This document shows positions 1 through 5,635 of a stretch of 7,224 bases of DNA, piece after piece. Below the pieces are notes generated by a model. It ran no database searches, had not been told where the DNA came from, and saw only the letters and a list, made by a program, of their open reading frames with translations. The stretch's first letter is position 1. Each line of letters begins with the position of its first letter. The position numbers and the translations under genes are program-made. Origin of the DNA: Bryobacterales bacterium (lineage in GTDB: Bacteria; Acidobacteriota; Terriglobia; Bryobacterales; Bryobacteraceae); contig PKYZ01000256.1 in NCBI GenBank assembly GCA_003132865.1, positions 1,272 through 8,495 on the forward strand, read 5' to 3'.

Positions 1-13
1 CGAGCTTCGCTCG
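1..13. other. Small hairpin at left edge, 3' of the phosphatase gene
   Basis: Perfect 5-bp stem (CGAGC/GCTCG) with a 3-nt loop, lying 28 bp beyond the stop codon of the minus-strand phosphatase gene. It may be part of a terminator or a larger repeat, but the window ends here and no T-tract is visible, so its role cannot be decided. Confidence 0.3.
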
Positions 14-16
14 CCG

Positions 17-44
17 TGGCTGGTGGCTGGTGGTTGGTGGCTAG
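17..44. repeat. Heptameric tandem repeat TGGYTGG, four copies
   Basis: Four consecutive 7-mers read TGGCTGG, TGGCTGG, TGGTTGG and TGGCTAG on the plus strand (CCAGCCA/CCAACCA on the minus strand). The last, mutated copy contains the TAG stop codon of the phosphatase gene at 41-43. A related heptamer lies at the right edge of the window. Confidence 0.75.
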
Positions 45-2449
45 CGGGCGCGGGCGGCCAGCAGCGTGAAGTCGTCGTACTGGTCGCCCGTGCTGAATTG
101 CTGCACACTGGCCAGGATGGCGGGAATGATTTCCGCAACGGGGCGGCGGCTGTTCTCTCGTAGTTCGTCAATCAGCCGGACCTCGCCGAATTCTTCCTCG
201 CCGCGGTTGGCTTCAGTCACGCCGTCGCTGAACACCACCAGCAGATCGCCCGGATTGAGCTGCGCGCGGCCGGCCGAACCTTGCCATCGCGCAAATGCTC
301 CGATCACCGTGGCGGTCGCCTCCAGCCGCGTCACGCTGCCATCCGGACGCAGCCAGATGGGCGGATTGTGGCCGCAGTTCACGTAGAGAAGCTCGCGCGT
401 GGCGTCGTCGTAGGCTCCGAAGAATAATGTGGCGTAATGCTCCGGCGCCGTGGACGCGTACAGCAACTGATTGACCTGTTGCAGCATGCGGACGGGTTCG
501 AGCGGGGCCATCGAGCACTGGCTGCGCAGATACGCCTCCAGATTAGCCACCAGCAGGGCGGCATGCACGCCTTTGCCGGAGACATCGGCCAGCACCAGGC
601 CGATGCGGTCCGGACCGAGATCGAGGAAGTCATAATAGTCGCCGCCCACGGCGCGCGCCTGAATGCAGCACGCGGCGAGATCCAGAGTCTTGAGGACCGG
701 CGGCGACTGCGGCAAGAGGCGGCTTTGTACGTCGCGCGCAATCTCCATTTCGCGCGCCGCGCGGCGTTCGGTCTCGATGCGGGCGGCGATCTCTTCGCCG
801 AGACGCATGTTCTCCAGCGCGATGGCCGCCTGGCTGGCTATGGACGCCAGCAGGCGCTGGTCTTCGCCCGAATAAGGCTCCTCCGAGAGGCGCGGACCCA
901 ACATCAACGCGCCCACCTTTGCTCCGTCGCGGCCCAGAATAACGACCATGCACTCGGGCTGCTTCTCCGGCAGCGCCTCGCCGGGCTGCAAGCGTACCGT
1001 CACAAAACTGGGGTGCAGGGCCTGCGCGAGATGCCGCTCCAACAGACGCGTGAGTTCGGCGCGGTCAGTTGCTGTGCGCGTCTTTTCGGCCAGATCTTCC
1101 AGGATCATGCGAGCATCGTAGGCGTTGCGGAAGAAGGCGCGATCGATTCGGCCGCTGACGCGCTTGTGCACCTGCGTGCCGCTCCACAACAGAGCGGTCC
1201 CAAACACTGCGCCCAGCGCGATGCCGGATGGCTGGGCGATCTCGACGATGGGCTGCAGATAGCGCGCGAACGACATCGCGAACAGCAGCGTCAGGCCGAT
1301 GCTGACCAGCGAGAGCAGAAACGTGAATCCACGCTGCACCAGCAGGTAGCGGGCGCTGCGCCGCAACAGTACCGGGATTTCGAGCACGCGGTGCACGGCC
1401 ACGGCGTACGCAAAAGACAGCGGGAAAACAAACATGAGCGCCCTGCGAATCGTGTCCAGCCACAGCGGGTCTTGCCGGCCGGTGAAGTTCCGGACCAGGA
1501 GGTCCACCAGGTTGGGACCTAAGCTCACCACCGTGCCCCAGAACATCACGCGGATCTTGCGGCGCGTTTCCGGGTCGCGCGTGGTGAAGAAATTCGTGGC
1601 GAACGAGACCAGGCCGAGCGTCAGGTAAGCGAGGACGATCACGGCAGCGATTCTGCCGGAGACCCTGTCTCCCACCAATTCGTGCAAGGGAGGCGGAAGG
1701 CGTAGGGCGCCGATGCGGAGGCCACCCAACGCCAGGGCGAAGGCGACCGCCAGGGAACTCCACTTCAGCCAGGGCAGGCGCCGGTCGATGGGCGAGCGCG
1801 CCGGAAACACGGCAAAGAACCAATAGAAGAGCGGGCCGAGCATCCCGAGTAAGAGCGCCTGGTAAGCCATGGCAAAAGGCCACCAGGCCGGTTGGGGACT
1901 GGGCAGCGGCAGCATCCGGGATACGACCAGGCCGCCGAAGACGAGAACCAGCAGCCACGCGTTGGGGTCCTCCAGGCGCAGGAAAAGAACCGTAAGGCCC
2001 ACCAGGACAAAAGGCGCGGGAAACCAGTTGGACAATTGCCGGCCGAGGAGGCCGCCCGGAGATTCGGAGGGACTTTGGCGGAATGTCGCCGTCAGGAAGA
2101 CCGGGCTGCTTGCGCTGGGCCTCACGATGGTGAGCCGGATCTGGTCGCCAGGCTGATGCCGCAGCCAGATGTTGCGCATGAATGACTCGTCGGCGATCGG
2201 CTGTCCGTCAATCGCCACGATGCGGTCGGCGGGTCGGAGACCGGCCTTCTCTGCGGGGCTGTTCTTGTGCACCGCATCGATCAATTGTGCGTGTTCGGAG
2301 GGGAGATAAGTATTGTCGAAGCTGAGTTCCACCTTGGGCTCGGGGCTGGCAACCACAAACCAGAGACCTGTGTAGGCGAGCAGGGAAGCAGAGAACGCCA
2401 CAGCCAGCACGGCCAGCACCGGTCGTGACGGGCGGGACCACCAGCGCAT
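41..2449 (-). CDS. PDZ–membrane–GAF–SpoIIE/PP2C serine phosphatase (RsbU-like)
   Basis: Membrane-anchored protein serine/threonine phosphatase of the SpoIIE/RsbU class, a family that usually dephosphorylates anti-anti-sigma (STAS) proteins. Visible architecture of the 802 residues: a signal-anchor helix at about 11-33; a PDZ domain at about 36-125 (SPAEKAGLRPADRIVAIDG core); about nine hydrophobic segments between 141 and 423; a GAF-like domain at about 445-548; a short helical linker; and a PP2C domain at about 595-798. The metal-binding motifs are intact: GGDYYDF (602-608), ADVSGKG (621-627), GHNPP (693-697), FSDGVTEA (740-747) and DDFTLL (792-797). One anchor plus nine helices would put PDZ in the periplasm and the GAF/phosphatase in the cytoplasm. 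The ATG is the first possible start, because an in-frame TAG lies 9 nt upstream. No SD is visible. No sigma, anti-sigma or STAS gene is adjacent in the window, so the target is unknown. Family assignment is firm; topology is inferred. Confidence 0.93.
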   Translation of the reverse strand: MRWWSRPSRPVLAVLAVAFSASLLAYTGLWFVVASPEPKVELSFDNTYLPSEHAQLIDAVHKNSPAEKAGLRPADRIVAIDGQPIADESFMRNIWLRHQPGDQIRLTIVRPSASSPVFLTATFRQSPSESPGGLLGRQLSNWFPAPFVLVGLTVLFLRLEDPNAWLLVLVFGGLVVSRMLPLPSPQPAWWPFAMAYQALLLGMLGPLFYWFFAVFPARSPIDRRLPWLKWSSLAVAFALALGGLRIGALRLPPPLHELVGDRVSGRIAAVIVLAYLTLGLVSFATNFFTTRDPETRRKIRVMFWGTVVSLGPNLVDLLVRNFTGRQDPLWLDTIRRALMFVFPLSFAYAVAVHRVLEIPVLLRRSARYLLVQRGFTFLLSLVSIGLTLLFAMSFARYLQPIVEIAQPSGIALGAVFGTALLWSGTQVHKRVSGRIDRAFFRNAYDARMILEDLAEKTRTATDRAELTRLLERHLAQALHPSFVTVRLQPGEALPEKQPECMVVILGRDGAKVGALMLGPRLSEEPYSGEDQRLLASIASQAAIALENMRLGEEIAARIETERRAAREMEIARDVQSRLLPQSPPVLKTLDLAACCIQARAVGGDYYDFLDLGPDRIGLVLADVSGKGVHAALLVANLEAYLRSQCSMAPLEPVRMLQQVNQLLYASTAPEHYATLFFGAYDDATRELLYVNCGHNPPIWLRPDGSVTRLEATATVIGAFARWQGSAGRAQLNPGDLLVVFSDGVTEANRGEEEFGEVRLIDELRENSRRPVAEIIPAILASVQQFSTGDQYDDFTLLAARAR

Positions 2450-2457
2450 TTGGTTCT

Positions 2458-2466
2458 ATAATATCA
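2458..2466 (-). promoter_or_regulatory. Candidate extended -10 element of the phosphatase gene
   Basis: On the minus strand the sequence reads TGATATTAT, an extended -10 (TGn followed by TATTAT, 5/6 to consensus). It ends 8 nt before the ATG at 2449. A -35 is poor (CTGATT at 18-nt spacing). If used, transcription would start about 1-2 nt before the start codon, which fits the missing SD. Confidence 0.4.
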
Positions 2467-2495
2467 GACATGTTGTGACGAAATCAGGTTGTGGC

Positions 2496-2548
2496 GCACG
2501 CTCCCAGCGTGCCGTGTCTGCACTGATACAGACACATCTGGGACAGAT
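2496..2548. repeat. Cluster of three consecutive small hairpins (REP-like)
   Basis: Three perfect inverted repeats follow one another. GCACGCT/AGCGTGC has a 3-nt loop (2496-2512), GTGTCTG/CAGACAC an 8-nt loop (2514-2535), and ATCTG/CAGAT a 3-nt loop (2536-2548). The cluster lies between the 5' end of the phosphatase gene and the 3' end of the racemase gene. No T-run follows, so a REP/MITE-like repeat fits better than a simple terminator. It could still protect the 3' end of the racemase mRNA. Confidence 0.6.
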
Positions 2549-2597
2549 CGTTCCATGCCGCAGCAAATGCGCCAGCCAGTCTCTCCGGTGGGTCTTT

Positions 2598-2617
2598 TCG
2601 CGTGTCATCGCGTGTCA
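2598..2617. repeat. 10-bp tandem duplication TCGCGTGTCA x2
   Basis: Two perfect, directly adjacent copies of TCGCGTGTCA lie about 20 bp beyond the stop codon of the racemase gene. A recent slippage duplication or part of a repeat element would both explain it; no function is evident. Confidence 0.7.
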
Positions 2618-2637
2618 TCCGACCAGGACCATTGTGT

Positions 2638-3729
2638 TTAGCCCTCCTCGCCACATCTCAACACTTCGTGCGTGTGCTCGCCCAAGCGCGGCGGCGCCCC
2701 GCCCAGCCGCCCGGGCGTGTCGCTGAGCCTGGGTGCGACCACCGAATCGCCGCGGCTCAGGCCGAAATGCTCCACTACTTCCGTCACGTTGCGCACCGGC
2801 GTCACGCAAACATCCGCCGGCCGCAGGCGCTTGAACCATTCTTCCGCCGTGCGCGCGCGGAAGATGCGCGCCAACTCCGCAATAATCTCCTCTCGCCGCG
2901 GACCTTCGGCGAACTGGTCCGCCATGAACTGCTCGCACCCTAGGGCGCGGCAAAGCGCCTGCCAGAACTTCGGCTCCAGCGCGCCGACGGCGATCCAGCG
3001 CCCGTCCGCCGCCTCATAAACGCGGTAACAGGCGTAGCGGCCCGTCAGCACGCCATCGCCGCGCGCGGGCAACTCACCAGTCGCCGCATGGAAGCCCAGC
3101 GCTACGGGCAGCAGGCACGCCACGCCATCCACCATCGAAACGTCCACCGCCTGGCCCCGGCCGGTTTTCGCGCGCGCCGCCAGAGCCAGCAGCACGCCGG
3201 TCACCGCCTGCATGGCGCCGCCCGCCAGATCCGCAATCTGAATCCCGGGAATCGCAGGCGGCCCGCCGCACGCGCCGTTCCCCTCGAGCGCTCCGCCCAG
3301 CGCCAGGTAATTAATGTCGTGCCCCGCCATCGCCGCCCACGGCCCGTCTTGCCCATAGCCCGTGATCGACACGTAGATAAGCCGCTCGTTCGACGCGTGC
3401 AGCGTTTCGTAACTCAGGCCCAGGCGCTGCATCGTACCTGGCCGGAAGCTCTCCACTACCACATCCGCGGTCTGGGCCAGCTTCAGAAAGGCTTCGCGTC
3501 CGCTGTCGCTTTTCAAATCCAGCGCGACGCTCTTCTTCCCGCGATTCACCATGTGGAACACGGCGCCTTCGCCATTCAAATAGGGCGGAATCCACCTGCC
3601 GTAATCGCCCCGCTCCGGCTCTTCGATCTTGACAACCTCCGCGCCGAAGTTGGCAAGCTGCATGGTGGCCGCCGCGCCCGGCAGCAATCGCGTCAAATCC
3701 AGCACCACGAGGCCATCGAGCGGTCTCAT
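2638..3729 (-). CDS. CaiB/BaiF-family protein, alpha-methylacyl-CoA racemase type
   Basis: Cytoplasmic CoA-dependent enzyme of the family III CoA-transferase fold, 363 residues, the usual length. The opening (LDGLVVLDLTRLLPGAAATM), the FGAEVVKIE motif (28-36) and RPGTMQRLGL (96-105) are typical. The residues known as catalytic in the Mycobacterium racemase MCR are all in place: His137 in AGHDINY, Asp167 in QIADLAGG and Glu252 in VGALEPKFW. This favours racemisation of (R)/(S)-2-methylacyl-CoA over CoA transfer, where only the Asp is needed. The C-terminal VTPVRNVTEV segment (309-318) is also conserved. The start ATG overlaps the MaoC stop (ATGA), with an SD-like AGAAGGA just before it, so the two genes should be translationally coupled. 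Substrate unknown; a transferase of the same clade cannot be excluded. Confidence 0.9.
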   Translation of the reverse strand: MRPLDGLVVLDLTRLLPGAAATMQLANFGAEVVKIEEPERGDYGRWIPPYLNGEGAVFHMVNRGKKSVALDLKSDSGREAFLKLAQTADVVVESFRPGTMQRLGLSYETLHASNERLIYVSITGYGQDGPWAAMAGHDINYLALGGALEGNGACGGPPAIPGIQIADLAGGAMQAVTGVLLALAARAKTGRGQAVDVSMVDGVACLLPVALGFHAATGELPARGDGVLTGRYACYRVYEAADGRWIAVGALEPKFWQALCRALGCEQFMADQFAEGPRREEIIAELARIFRARTAEEWFKRLRPADVCVTPVRNVTEVVEHFGLSRGDSVVAPRLSDTPGRLGGAPPRLGEHTHEVLRCGEEG

Positions 3730-4166
3730 TTCCTTCTCTTCACCAGCAGCTTGTCGGTGTAAACGATCACCGGCTCATTGTTCTGATTCAGCACCTGCGT
3801 TTCGAAGGTGACGATGCCGCGCTCCGCGTCCTTCTCCTTCAACTCGATCACGCGCTTGGTGACGCGCACGGTGTCTCCGATAAATACCGGGCCTGTGAAT
3901 CGCAGCTTGTCGATGCCATAGAACGCCAGCACGGTGTCGTTGATCAGGTTCATCTGCGTCATCAGCCCGGTGGAGATGCTGAACACCAGCGCGCCGTGCG
4001 CGATGCGCCGTCCAAACGGGGACTTGCGCGCGAATTCCTCGTTGGTGTGCAATTCCACAAAATCGCCGGAAAGGCCGGCGAAATTCACGATATCGGCCTC
4101 CGTCACCGTGCGCCCGCGCGATTCATGCACGCCGCCGATCGCGAAGTCTTCGTAATAATGGCTCAT
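3726..4166 (-). CDS. MaoC-family (R)-specific enoyl-CoA hydratase/dehydratase
   Basis: Hot-dog-fold hydratase of 146 residues, full length for the single-domain MaoC type. It would interconvert a trans-2-enoyl-CoA and a (3R)-hydroxyacyl-CoA in the cytoplasm. The hydratase-2 signature is complete: RTVTEADIVNFAGLSGD leads to Asp35, followed by His40 (the catalytic pair in PhaJ-type enzymes), then the FGRRIAHGAL motif at 51-60. The start is supported by GAGGAG (complement of 4172-4177) five nt upstream of ATG. It is the first gene of an operon with the racemase-like gene, overlapping by ATGA. The pairing of a racemase/CoA-transferase with a MaoC hydratase suggests oxidation or remodelling of a branched acyl-CoA, but the precise substrate cannot be read from the sequence. 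Confidence 0.92.
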   Translation of the reverse strand: MSHYYEDFAIGGVHESRGRTVTEADIVNFAGLSGDFVELHTNEEFARKSPFGRRIAHGALVFSISTGLMTQMNLINDTVLAFYGIDKLRFTGPVFIGDTVRVTKRVIELKEKDAERGIVTFETQVLNQNNEPVIVYTDKLLVKRRK

Positions 4167-4263
4167 GATTGCTCCTCAATGCCGCTGCAAGAGAAATGAT
4201 TAGAATGATACCAAAGCGCGGCGCGCATGTAACCCATGGCGGCAGCCGTCCGTAGGAAGGAAC
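4167..4263. promoter_or_regulatory. Divergent intergenic promoter region (MaoC operon / beta-barrel gene)
   Basis: These 97 bp separate two divergent genes and must carry both promoters. The AT-rich core around 4192-4212 offers weak -10-like hexamers in both directions (TAGAAT at 4201-4206 on plus; TATCAT/TCTAAT on minus). No confident -35 boxes or operators are seen. SD sequences are clear for both genes: GAGGAG for MaoC (complement of 4172-4177) and AGGAAGGAA (4254-4262) for the barrel protein. Confidence 0.45.
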
Positions 4264-4890
4264 ATGCGACCAGTGCTGCTGTTCCTGTTGGGATCGATAT
4301 CCGTTTTCGCGCAGCCCTTTTCGGCGGGGATCAAGGGCGGCGTGCCTCTCACGGATTTCCTGAACGCCGCCGGCAACGGCGTGTTCAACTATACCGCGCC
4401 CACCCAGCGATACATCATCGGCGGAGTGGCGGAAGTCCGGCTCCCGCTGGGCCTCGGCGTGGAGTTCGATGCGCTCTACCGGCGGCTCGGCTACACCGGC
4501 TCCGGCAACCTGGTGGACGTCTTTACCGCCAGCGCCACGACCGCGAATAACTGGGAGTTTCCGCTGCTGTTGAAATACCGGTTCCATTTTCCGGTGGTGC
4601 GGCCATATCTGGACGCGGGTGTGGCGTGGGACACCCTGGCCGGCCTGAAGCAGACCATTACCGGGGTCAGCCAATTGGATCTCAGTTCCACCTCCAGCCC
4701 TTCAGAGCTGAAGAAGAACACCACCATGGGATTTGTGGTGGGTGGGGGCGTGGATATCCACGCCATCTTTCTGCACATTTCGCCTGAAATACGCTTCACG
4801 CGATGGAACTCGGCGCAAATCAGCGACGCGGCCGGCCTGTTGCACTCGAATCTAAACCAGGCGGAATTTCTGGTGGGCTTCACTTTCTGA
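4264..4890 (+). CDS. Outer-membrane beta-barrel protein (porin-like, OMP_b-brl type)
   Basis: Predicted small outer-membrane barrel of 208 residues. An N-terminal signal peptide (MRPVLLFLLGSISVFA) ends in a plausible signal peptidase I site before QPFSAG. The mature part alternates amphipathic strands with glycine/asparagine-rich loops. Examples are RYIIGGVAEVRL and LGVEFDALYRRLGY (49-77), WEFPLLLKYRF (97-107), VRPYLDAGVAWDTL (112-125), MGFVVGGGVDIHA (155-167) and LHISPEIRFTRW (170-181). The last strand, AEFLVGFTF, ends in the C-terminal phenylalanine recognised by the BAM machinery. About eight strands are expected, as in OmpA/OmpW-like barrels. The AGGAAGG SD is well placed. No binding domain or enzymatic motif is visible, so its role (structural, small pore or adhesin-like) is unknown. 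Confidence 0.85.
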   Translation: MRPVLLFLLGSISVFAQPFSAGIKGGVPLTDFLNAAGNGVFNYTAPTQRYIIGGVAEVRLPLGLGVEFDALYRRLGYTGSGNLVDVFTASATTANNWEFPLLLKYRFHFPVVRPYLDAGVAWDTLAGLKQTITGVSQLDLSSTSSPSELKKNTTMGFVVGGGVDIHAIFLHISPEIRFTRWNSAQISDAAGLLHSNLNQAEFLVGFTF

Positions 4891-4901
4891 GCGGGTTTGA
4901 G

Positions 4902-4918
4902 GGTGCGCAAAGCGCGCC
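4902..4918. terminator. Hairpin 12 bp after the barrel gene
   Basis: GGTGCGC/GCGCGCC form a 7-bp stem (one G-T wobble) around an AAA loop, starting 12 bp after the TGA of the barrel gene. There is no T-tract, so it is at best a weak or non-canonical terminator. Confidence 0.3.
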
Positions 4919-4945
4919 GCAGAGCGGGGCTAAAGCCAATTCTGT

Positions 4946-5275
4946 TCACTTAAGTGGGACAGGCCTCCTGGCCTGTCCTCCTGCCATGCCAAACGCGCTC
5001 GACCACCGCCAATCTTCTCCGCGGCTCACCAGCCCCGCCGCCACCGGATTCTCCGCAATATAGCGAACGATCTTGGCCAACTCTTCCGGCCCCCGCACCC
5101 AATGATCGTACGATTCGTCTTGCCAAAACGGCGAGCGTGTGCGCCCCATGATGCGCAAAGATGGCATTGGCCTGGTGTGCCGAATGATTCTTGATGGCTT
5201 TAGTGATCCTCGAGAGGCGGGCTTCGGGATAGATCAAGATGTGACCATCAGAACCCAAGCCCGCAACTGGTATAA
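4946..5275 (-). pseudogene. Degenerate REP-associated tyrosine transposase (RAYT, Y1_Tnp)
   Basis: Remnant of a RAYT, an HUH-type single-strand transposase, readable only across three frames. Segment one (5275-5246) gives LYQLRAWVLM, the lead-in to the HUH motif. Segment two (5246 to about 5160) gives HILIYPEARLSRITKAIKNH and on to QANAI. Segment three (about 5155-4946) gives RIMGRTRSPFWQDESYDHW and then IVRYIAENPVAAGLV and DWRWSSAFG, the conserved C-terminal block with the helix bearing the catalytic Tyr region. Between segments one and two the expected PNHVH has lost its PNH part, and a further net +1 (or -2) shift separates two and three. The N-terminal portion is absent. The frame ends GQARRPVPLK, encoded by a palindrome. 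The gene cannot make an active enzyme. Confidence 0.85.
4957..4978. repeat. Perfect 9-bp palindrome, REP-like, inside the RAYT 3' end
   Basis: GGACAGGCC and GGCCTGTCC form a perfect 9-bp stem with a TCCT loop. Read on the minus strand it encodes the RAYT C-terminal residues GQARRPV, so the presumed REP hairpin overlaps the coding sequence. Confidence 0.8.
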
Positions 5276-5299
5276 GTGAACAGTGTTGGGGCTAAAGCC

Positions 5300-5635
5300 G
5301 TTCGCGGCAGCCCTGCCGCCGACCGTTGCTCAGGCCACCGCACCGGCCACCCAGAACCAGCCCGCGTCGGACTAGAAGAGCACGGCTGCGCCGAAGAGGA
5401 CCGGAGCAAGCAAGACTGGCGCCACGAGGACCACAGAAGTAACTGTCCTTCCCAAAAAGTGGGCAGGCGAAGATATCTGCCCACGCAGTTTCCTCAGACG
5501 CCTGTATTCCGATTCATTCGCGGATGAGAGAAATGCCGCAAATATTCCACACTTTTCCGTCACACAAATGATGGGCGGCTTCGGCCAAGGGGTTAGGCGC
5601 CGGCCGAGGCGTACCCGGACGGCTGGCGCATTCTC
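5300..5635. other. 336-bp gap without a convincing gene; several hairpins
   Basis: No credible gene is seen here. A minus-strand frame of 63 codons (5372-5563, GTG start, no SD) has a hydrophobic tail (VLVAPVLLAPVLFGAAVLF), but nothing supports its expression. Perfect hairpins are present at 5304-5319 (GCGGCAG/CTGCCGC, 2-nt loop) and 5459-5484 (GTGGGCAG/CTGCCCAC, 10-nt loop). At 5578-5610 GCTTCGGCC/GGCCGAGGC form a stem with one wobble and a 15-nt loop, 25 bp before the Rpn start. The stretch looks like intergenic repeat debris. Confidence 0.55.

Larger units (their letters stand above)
4926..5299. mobile_element. Decayed RAYT/REP mini-element with repeat borders
   Basis: A 374-bp unit bounded on both sides by the 12-mer GGGGCTAAAGCC (4926-4937 and 5288-5299, direct orientation). 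Its core GGCTAAAGCC is itself a near-palindrome. Just inside lie perfect 11-bp inverted repeats, CTGTTCACTTA at 4942-4952 and its complement at 5273-5283. The interior is a broken RAYT transposase reading frame on the minus strand. The structure fits a RAYT gene flanked by the REP-like sequences it acts on. No target-site duplication outside the borders is evident. Confidence 0.6.

Noticed and set aside
437..1522. 361-codon open frame on the plus strand, antisense to the phosphatase gene
   Set aside because: Its product is rich in Arg, Gln, His and Ala with no recognisable domain, and the opposite strand encodes well-conserved GAF and PP2C motifs; it is a high-GC shadow frame.
3088..3762. 224-codon open frame on the plus strand within the racemase gene
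   Set aside because: Composition typical of GC-rich antisense shadow (His/Arg/Gln/Ala) and no domain; the racemase triad lies on the other strand.
4123..4674. 183-codon open frame on the minus strand over the barrel gene
   Set aside because: Antisense to a gene with signal peptide, SD and barrel strands; no motif of its own.
4926..5484. CRISPR-like repetition
   Set aside because: The repeats are only 11-12 bp, two copies each, without regular spacing or spacers; they are borders and hairpins of a REP-type element.
5372..5563. 63-codon minus-strand frame with a hydrophobic C-terminal segment
   Set aside because: GTG start without SD, hydrophobic run ending at the stop codon, located in repeat debris; not enough to call a small membrane protein.
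5570..5620. tRNA-like stretch with paired G/C-rich arms
   Set aside because: No cloverleaf, no T-loop GGTTCRA motif and no CCA-compatible acceptor stem; only one stem-loop is supported.
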